Assembly: GCA_029204225.1 (NCBI GenBank)
Contig: CM055097.1
Span: 57,928,519-57,990,518, forward strand
Direction of reading: 5' to 3'
Source of the DNA: Diphasiastrum complanatum
Taxonomy: Eukaryota; Streptophyta; Lycopodiopsida; Lycopodiales; Lycopodiaceae
DNA length: 62,000 nt
In this document: positions 55,445 to 62,000 of the stretch, piece after piece
Position numbering within the stretch: position 1 is the first letter of the stretch
Layout: the number at the start of each line of letters is the position of its first letter
Translations under genes and position numbers: made by a program
Notes under the pieces: generated by a model
Databases searched by the model: none
What the model was told of the DNA's origin: nothing
The model's input: only the letters and a program-made list of their open reading frames with translations

Positions 55445-57333
55445 TAAATCATCGTTGACACCTTGATCAAGGGTAGGAAAGTTAGGGATTTGGGATAGAT
55501 GGTCTGCTAGAAAATGGTGAACTCCCTTATGAACCATGATCCTAAACTCAAATTCTCGCAGTAATAGGATTCATCTAGTAATACGGCCTGTGGTGCAGGT
55601 CTTGTTGATGAGATACAACAGTGCTTGATGATCAGTGAAGAACGCAAAACTCTTTCTAGAAGATAATGGCGAAACTTCTGAATCACATATACCATTGCCA
55701 AGGCTTCACGTTCGGTGATACAATTGACTTCAGCAGGTATCAATTGTTGACTAAGAAAATGGATTGGATAGTCCTTTTTGAATTCTCCCGGTTGGGTGAG
55801 CACTGCTCCACTGGCATACTTGGATGCATCAGTATGCACATGGAATTCTTTAGAATAATCAGGAGCCCGAAGGATGGGTGCATTGGTAAGGGCTTCTTTG
55901 AATTGATTAAATACGACGCGTTATTCATTCGTCCATTTGGGAGCTACAACTACTTTGTAGATTAAGCATGTTTTGTTAGCGAAATCGAGAATAAAGCACT
56001 GATAGTAGTTGGCGTGGTCAAGGAAAGAGTAAACTTTACGTATTGTATGCGGTTCCGGTAGATTTTAAATGATAAGGATCTTTTCAGGGTCAGTGGCAAT
56101 GCCATTTCGAAAAATATTATGTCTAACACAATACCATGTGTTACCTAGATCTGGCATTTTTCAGGATTAAGAGAGATGCCGAAGCGTTAACATTGGATAA
56201 AAATATCTTGAGCACAGACAGATGGCATGTTTCTTCTGAATGTGCTCCTAAATCGTCCAAGTAAACCTCTAAGGTATCGCCCATCTGCTGAGAAAAGGCC
56301 GCTTGCATAACACGTTGGAAGGTGCTAGGAGCATTGTAGAGACCAAAGGGCATGACTTTCCAGCAGAATGTTCTCCATTCTATGGCAAAAGCGGTTTTAA
56401 GTTGATCTTCTTCAGCGATTTGGATCATATTGTATCCGCTAAAGCCATCTAAGAAGGAGTAAGCCTCATCTCCTGCTAGATTTTCTAAGATGGATTCTCC
56501 GAAAGGTAATGGAAAATGATCACGTTTGGTGACGACATTAAGTTTCTTAAAGTTGACACAGATTCGGAGTTTTCCATTTTTCTTGGAAACGATGACAATT
56601 CGGGAGACCCACTCAGTATGCTCGATTTCATAGATAAATCCCACATCTAAGAGGCGTTGTAATTCTTCTTTGATCTTGGCCTTATAGATGGGATTGCATC
56701 TGTATGGACGACTAGCAGTGGGCCTCGCACTCAGTTTAAGCGGGATACGATGCACAACTACTTGGGGTGAGATGCCTTTCATGTCTTTATAGGTATGCAA
56801 AGACATGTCGATATTTTGTAGGAGCTTTTCAAGTCGTCTGCATTGTTTGCGATTGAGATGAGCTCCGACGTGGACAAGATATTCGTTGGTTTTATTTGGC
56901 TCATTCAGAGAAAGGGTTATAGTTTGTGCAGGGCCTTCTTAGGGTGAATTACCAGTTGGCTCACGTTGAGCTTGGGGTAATTGAATTGTGACATCCTCGA
57001 TCGTATAGTCCTTAAAGTATGTAGGAACATCATGGGTTGGAGATTCAATGGGGGCCTTGCCTTTCTCTTGCCAGGATGGTGTTTGGGAATGTTCGGGGGC
57101 TGGTGTAGGAATAGAGGCAATCTCATGAACTTCCCTAACAATTGTGAAGTCACCAGGCGGTTGAATTTGAAGCGTATATTATCGTGTCTATGGATTATCT
57201 CAGCAAGTGGGTAGAAGCCAAGGTAGTGCGAACAGCTGATGCTTGAGCAAATGTACGAAAATGTCATTGTGCGCTTTGGATGCCCGGTAGAGATAGTCAA
57301 TGATCGCGGAAGCCATTTCGTCAATGAGATCAT
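55445..57333 (-). pseudogene. Ty3/gypsy RT and RNase H, minus strand
   Basis: Minus-strand order: linker with GNSP and EGPAQTITLSLNEPN; RT start MKGISPQVVVHRIPL; IEHTEWVSRIVIVSKKNGKL; FKKLNVVTKRDHFPLPF; LDGFSGYNMIQIAEEDQ; MPFGLYNAPSTFQRVMQ; active site VYLDDL at about 56,250. RNase H follows at 55,507-55,839 (MHTDASKYASGAVLTQPGE, TEREALAMVYVIQKFRHYL). Below 55,507 the sequence continues to the RNase H-integrase linker (GVNDDLSYA), then the chimeric ORF begins. The RT is of the GFSGYN type, like the fragment at 11.2-11.8 kb. Frameshifts at about 56,130 and 56,860 and a stop near 56,940. Confidence 0.9.
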
Positions 57334-57610
57334 TAAAGTCCTGTTGGAGAAATTCTATGTGATCCATTCATTCAGCACACCTTATTATCCTCACGGTAAT
57401 GGGCAAGTAGAGTCGTCCAATAAGATCTTGTGTAGCATGATCATGAAAACAACATGCTTTCAGACATGGATTGAGCAGCATTGGCTAACGAGCATCCATA
57501 AGTCCTTCTACCCTACCAAGGACAAGAAGAGCATCGCCAGGGTGGACTTCATGGAAGACGTCACTAAATACCTCATCCACCAACGACGCGCTAAATGGAG
57601 CTTATACTAA
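57174..57610 (+). pseudogene. Ty3/gypsy integrase core, plus strand
   Basis: IIVSMDYLSKWVEAKVV carries the first catalytic Asp (57,180-57,230); after a frameshift, VRFGCPVEIVNDRGSHFVNE carries the second and YYPHGNGQVESSNKIL the Glu. The frame ends at 57,608. It lies head to head with the minus-strand gypsy RT, so an inversion or separate insertion is needed. Confidence 0.9.
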
Positions 57611-57648
57611 GCACCATGGTGCTGCGGGACCGGCACTACTTCTGTTGG

Positions 57649-58336
57649 AAGTATTTCTAGTTCGTGCGGTGGCTAGATCTACTTATGGATGTAGTATAGG
57701 GATGTAGAGGATCGTGCACTTTCTAAGTTTCTACAACAAGCTTCAACGGAAATACGAAAATAATCAACAAAGATGAGAGCACTAAGGCTTACCTAACTAG
57801 TGCTCGAAATGGAAATAAAGCTAATTAGAAACAACAATAAAAATCCTTGCTAAGGCAAACCCAACTAGCAAGATTGCTAAACTAAGACCTAAATTAACAC
57901 CCAAAGGGTTTAAAAGATAACGGCTAACTAAATAAACCAATAAAAACATGCCACAATAATCTAATGAAAGGAGGCAAGAGGAGGCCCGAGCACCTTCCCT
58001 CAAGCTATGCACCTTCCAATGGGAACACAAAGAAATAGAATGATAATCTCAAAGAGAGAGCAATTTAGCATAATCTCAGAGTGTTGTTTACAAGGCAAAT
58101 ACCTCTCCTTTTATAGCAAGGAGGGTCTTCCATAAGTATCTACTAACTTATGGGACCAATTTATTTCTAGCCTTTCTAGAACTTCTAACTTAGGATTTAG
58201 AACTTTAAAGTTTCTTAACTTAGGAAAACTTAAGATAAAATATTTCTAATCTTAAGTTTCCTAAGTCTAAGCTCTAAATCTAAGTTTAAACTATTTTATT
58301 ATTATTTAAGCTTCTACTCATGGGCTTACAAAACGC
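57649..58336 (-). repeat. possible minus-strand LTR
   Basis: Starts TGTTGGAAGTATTTC and contains, on the minus strand, GCTATAAAAGGAGAG near 58,107-58,121, a good TATA box. The rest is AT-rich and non-coding. No partner LTR is visible. A direct repeat (CTTACAAAACRCATGCCATGG) occurs at 58,324 and 58,379. Confidence 0.35.
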
Positions 58337-58429
58337 ATGCCATGGTTGAAGTTTATTGACAAATACTCATACGTGGACTTACAAAACACATGCCATGGAG
58401 TTTTATTTATTTCTTTTTATTTTCTCTAT

Positions 58430-58760
58430 GTTAGCACAGTTGCCAAGGTGGAACCGGTTGCCAAGGTTGCAATTGAAAATCCTGAGACAAAATTCTACCG
58501 TCCCAAATGCCCACACTATCTATGGGATCTCTGTGAGGAGGAGACCATCTTTCAAGTTGATGATGAGATCCTCCGTGACGTACCAACCATCCCTCAGAGG
58601 ATCCACACACCTCTCCACCTCCAAAGCCTCAACCACGTGGTCATACTATGAAAGAGAACATGAAAATGAACTTCTTGCAGCAAGATGGATTAGACCAATT
58701 TAGTCCAATCTCCACTATTCAAATGGTGCTTGAGTTAAGACTCGATGTGGAAGATCATAG
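58430..58760 (+). CDS. unrecognised open segment, probably transposon-derived
   Basis: The frame reads VAIENPETKFYRPKCPHYLW, then DLCEEETIFQVDDEILRDVP, then shifts near 58,600 to PPPKPQPRGHTMKENM and LDQFSPISTIQMV. The wording looks coding and broken by one frameshift. It sits between an LTR-like block and gypsy integrase of opposite strand. No family recognised. Confidence 0.35.
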
Positions 58761-59700
58761 TTCAATCTTGTCGGTCTTCTAGCTCTCTGACACAGATCGT
58801 ATTTTTTCCAGTATTCATCCGTGTCCTTATGAATCATTGGCCACCAGCATCCTGATTGCAAGATCTTGCAAACTGTAAGGGCGGATGCAAAATGACCACC
58901 ACCCATGTCTTCATGCGAAATTGAAATAATCTGGGTGGCCTCGTGTGGAAGAATACATCTCCAAAGGATGAGCTCCGATCCTCTTCGATATAATTGGCTG
59001 GCAATTAGCTGATAAGGTCTAGCTTCTAGAATCGACTTTTGCTGTTCTGCCTTGGGTACGGATTTGTCTGGTTGGCCCCGCATAAGATACTCAACAATGT
59101 CAGCGGCCCATTCAGGTATAGTGTCAATGTAAAACAAGACAATGTCTGGTAGCTCATCATCAGGTAGGGCTATTGTCTCCTTCCCCTTGATTCACGACAC
59201 ATGATCTGCCATATACTGCTGCTTCCCCTCGCACACAACGATCTGAAAATCAAACTCCAACAACAGAGGTAACCAATGAGTGATTCTCCTTGTATTGCAA
59301 GTTTTATTAACAAGATAGAGCAAGGGTTGATGGTCTGTATAAAAGGCAAACTGTGGCCATCAAATAATGTTGAAATTTCTTAACCGCATAGATCATAGCC
59401 AGTGCCTCTCGCTCAGTGGTTGAATAGTTTATCTCTGAATCACTGAGTTGTTGGCTAACAAATCAGATTGGAAAATCCTTTTTGTGTTCTCCCAGCTGAG
59501 TTAAGACTATCTGCTCCCGCTGTATATTTTGATGCGTCTATATTATGCACATGAAACTCTATGGACCAATTGGGTGGTTGTAATATTGGCGCTGAGACCA
59601 ATGCATCTTTAAGTTTATGGAAATCCTGTAGGGCCTCCTCCATCCAATGTGATTCCGTTGTGATCTTGTAGATTGGTCGTGCCAACTCCGCAGATGTCAT
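58715..59700 (-). pseudogene. Ty3/gypsy RNase H and integrase zinc domain
   Basis: At 59,700 the RT-RNase H connection begins (ALQDFHKLKDALVSAPIL), then RNase H FHVHNIDASKYTAGA and, after shifts, TEREALAMIYAVKKFQHYL near 59,360-59,420. The integrase N-terminus follows: SILEARPYQLIASQLYRRGS, LPHEATQIISISHEDMGGGH and the zinc-binding CQRARRPTRLNYD end at about 58,740. It is cut before the catalytic core. Its core may be lost or displaced. Confidence 0.88.
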
Positions 59701-60560
59701 CCATAGAAAGCTAGAAACAATGAGATCTCAATGGAATCACATTAGCAATGAAATAAGAGTACAATCAATGAACATTGAGCATTGATTCATGTGGATAGGG
59801 CACGTGAGACCTAGCAATGGAGATTCCTATGGCTCACAGTCACAAGGAAGCTAGAAGCTCTCACTTGCAAATGAGCCAAAAGATTCACAAATTGATGTCT
59901 CTTGTCTAATTATAAACAATGCTCTCACTTAATTAAACTTAACGATCTTGAGGGATAGTTAGCCCTTGTTAAGTATTATTTAGGCTACATTGAGATGCCC
60001 TTGCTAACATGTTAACATCTTAGTGGTGAACATGTTGTTAACATCTTAGTAGTGGAGAGGGTGAATGTTTTAAGCCCTAATCCTGGGCTCATCCATGTCA
60101 CTTACTATAACCCTTTATATCTCTTCACATACAACACATGGCAGTATTCGCTTTAGATTATGTCTTTGCCAATGAGCATTATCATTTTATGTGCTTTCAT
60201 CTATTTGTACATTGATGAGTTTTCCATCCTTTAGATTCATGACCAACATGGGCCAATCGAATATGTTTGATACCCAATAATCGAGTGGGCCAATCTATTA
60301 TGTTCGATACCCAATAACCGAGTGGGCGAGTCTAGTAGTGTGCGTAGAGGTCACTCTCTCTCGTCACTTCCCCAGCTTGAGAGATGAGTCTCCCCAGCTC
60401 ATGCCAGTTAACTAGTCGCTATTTTGTGATTTGAATTTTGACGACCCCCTTCCGGTCTCTTCTCTTATTGGTTGGCGGCCTCATGGGGGACCCCCATGGA
60501 GCCACCGAAAGGCCCCCGTGAAGCCATCTTTATGAGCACCGAAAGATACCATCGTCATTG
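59701..60560. other. no gene seen
   Basis: AT-rich sequence followed, from about 60,430, by a GC-rich stretch with an ATTGG box at 60,467-60,471 (inverse CCAAT). Promoter-like features continue in the next entry. Confidence 0.4.
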
Positions 60561-60569
60561 CCTGAGACA

Positions 60570-60578
60570 TATATATAG
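60570..60578 (+). promoter_or_regulatory. TATA box candidate upstream of the partial LEUNIG copy
   Basis: TATATATAG in the context GACATATATATAGCTCGC, about 100 bp after the inverse CCAAT box and 134 bp before an ATG at 60,712. Confidence 0.35.
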
Positions 60579-60711
60579 CTCGCTCCATATATTTGTTCTA
60601 CGTTTTCTTGCAGCAGCCATAGCGATAGCCATAGCCACAATAGCAATTGTTGTTCTTTGCACTTCTCAATACATCATCTACTCACTCGTCTCTCCGCCTT
60701 AACCCTGTGCA

Positions 60712-60733
60712 ATGTATGCGCCAATATACCAAG
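60712..60733 (+). CDS. hypothetical short first exon for the partial LEUNIG copy
   Basis: ATG plus six codons (MYAPIYQ) and one base, then GTAATC. A 461-bp intron ending GGGAAACAG would join this in phase to the WD40 exon at 61,195. The phase match and the TATA box are suggestive only; a match by chance has a one-in-three probability. Confidence 0.2.
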
Positions 60734-61194
60734 GTAATCTTTCTGACTACTGATGCGTTCCATTTATGCAGATCTTCTTCTTTTTTTGGAATTCATGCAG
60801 ATGTTTTCAAGTAGGTTTGCTGAATTTTTCCCAGAAAAATAGAATAATCAATATATTACGTCCACAGCAACAGCAAAGAATCTGTAAGTACATTCTTCCT
60901 ACACTCGTAGATTGCTTCTGTCAGAGCTGAGGTTTCATGGTCATGTGTTTTTTTTAAGAGAGTGTATGAAAATTGAAAATCTCTTGCTATTTTCACATGT
61001 TTCTTGTAGCCAACAAATGATTGTAGTAAATGTAAGATCGAAATAGGTTTGCTTGTTTCTGATCATAAACAGTTGGTACATTTCTAAAGCAAAAGTTTTT
61101 AATCTCAATATACATATCATCTTTGCAAAAAATTTCATTATTTCCTAAAACACCCGAAGATAATTTCTTCCTGGATTGCTATGATGGGAAACAG

Positions 61195-62000
61195 ATTTTT
61201 CTTTCCAGGAGGTTGGTGTGTTTCGTGCTAGCACCAGTAAAGTCGAGTGCTGCCATTTCTCATCTGATGGAAAGCTTTTGGCCAGTGCTGGGCACGATAA
61301 GGAGGTTATTTTAACCATCCTCTGTCCACATCCTTGTTGGCTAGACTTGTGTAGAGATTGTGTCAGGGTGTGCGTAATTCCATTACATCCCAAAAGTTCA
61401 CTGACTCATGACAGCTTGGACAGGCTGTTCTTTGGGATGGAGATACGAGACTGAGTCTTCTTCACGGGCATTCGTCTTCGATAACAGATGTTAGGTTCAG
61501 TCCAATTTCAACACGCTTGGCAACATCCTCATTTGACAAAACTGTTAGACTGTGGGATGCGGACAATGTGAGTATTTTGAACTAAACAGCTCTTGCGATT
61601 TCGTTGCTTGGTAGCAAGGGAACTGACAATTCCTGCTTTTAATTCTTTTGGAAAGGGTCTTTGAAATTTTCAACTCGAGTGGTAGTATGATTTGTGGCAT
61701 GCTTGCCAGCTTTTGATCATTAGAGAAAAGTTTCCGAAACCACATATGTTTCCTTTTTAGCCCTGTCAAGCCCTAGATAGTGTGATGTGATGAAAGTTCT
61801 TACTTCAGCTGATTTCAGTTAAGTGCTAGCATAATAACTTTACGTAGAAACAATGCAGTACTTGTCCTTTTGTGAGTAGAGGTGAGATGGTCGTAGCTCC
61901 AGATGCTTTGTGTTACTGACATCTTTGTAAGTTTGGATGATGCAGCCAAGGTACTCGTTACGCACTTTTACCGGTCATCAAACCTCTGTGATGTCATTGG
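61195..62000 (+). CDS. LUG-like: partial second copy of the LEUNIG-like gene, WD40 exons only
   Basis: Exons 61,195-61,304, 61,424-61,567 and 61,946 to the window end match exons 13, 14 and 15 of the gene at 15.9-21.9 kb, with the two introns also similar. Exon 13 copy: 110 bp, about ten differences, frame and splice sites kept ([17 protein letters not shown]). Exon 14 copy: a 6-bp in-frame loss ([20 protein letters not shown]). Exon 15 copy is open to 62,000. Similarity begins within about 10 bases of the exon 13 acceptor; nothing resembling exons 1-12 (LUFS, Gln-rich) occurs upstream in the window. The product would be a WD40 propeller without the adaptor-binding domain, or nothing if untranscribed. 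Open frames over three exons are more than chance for an old dead copy. Confidence 0.9.

Noticed and set aside
60472-60702. 76-codon ORF with a hydrophobic stretch
   Set aside because: It starts before the TATA box on a non-ATG codon, and the hydrophobic part comes from a simple GCCATA repeat.

Overview
The window is nuclear DNA of a land plant. The evidence is one intact LEUNIG-type gene with 18 exons and GT-AG introns, surrounded by plant Ty1/copia and Ty3/gypsy retrotransposon remains with the plant primer-binding site TGGTATCAGAGC. I cannot name the species. Base composition is AT-rich, and nothing looks bacterial, organellar or viral.

Layout. 1-8.6 kb: a nearly full-length copia element (1051-7970) has inserted into the reverse-transcriptase gene of an older copia copy, and its own 3' LTR holds a reversed solo LTR. 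8.7-13.2 kb: gypsy and copia fragments and a decayed extra ORF. 13.2-15.9 kb: gene-poor DNA with a 108-bp tandem duplication. 15,891-21,923 (+): the LEUNIG-like transcriptional corepressor gene, the only complete host gene, with 901 predicted residues. 21.9-27.6 kb: mostly non-coding, with a gene-like exon on the minus strand (24,933-25,239) and duplicated CT/CA microsatellites. 27.6-35 kb: two related copia elements in tandem, followed by a copia gag fragment joined to two host-like exons. 37.1-45.9 kb: three minus-strand copia remnants. 45.9-49.2 kb: a minus-strand gypsy end with a long extra ORF after integrase. 49.7-51.3 kb (minus): a decayed intron-containing gene of unknown function. 52.5-55.4 kb: a broken histone H3-like gene, then the longest open frame in the window, a chimera of a Pro/Ser-rich segment, a copia integrase with a mutated active site and an unrecognised C-terminal half. 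55.4-59.7 kb: rearranged gypsy pieces in both orientations. 61,195-62,000 (+): a partial second copy of the LEUNIG gene, starting exactly at its first WD40 exon and running off the window.

How it fits together. Only the LEUNIG gene and perhaps its partial copy look able to encode working proteins. The transposon ORFs are decayed in a consistent way: most premature stops sit where a CAG, CAA or CGA codon would be expected, as if C-to-T deamination of methylated cytosines had closed them. Two copia elements have lost reverse transcriptase by internal deletion. Non-transposon coding material (LEUNIG exons, an H3-like gene, two unidentified exons) lies among the elements, which suggests duplication and capture of host sequence. 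Coordinates of fragment edges are by eye and may be off by tens of bases.
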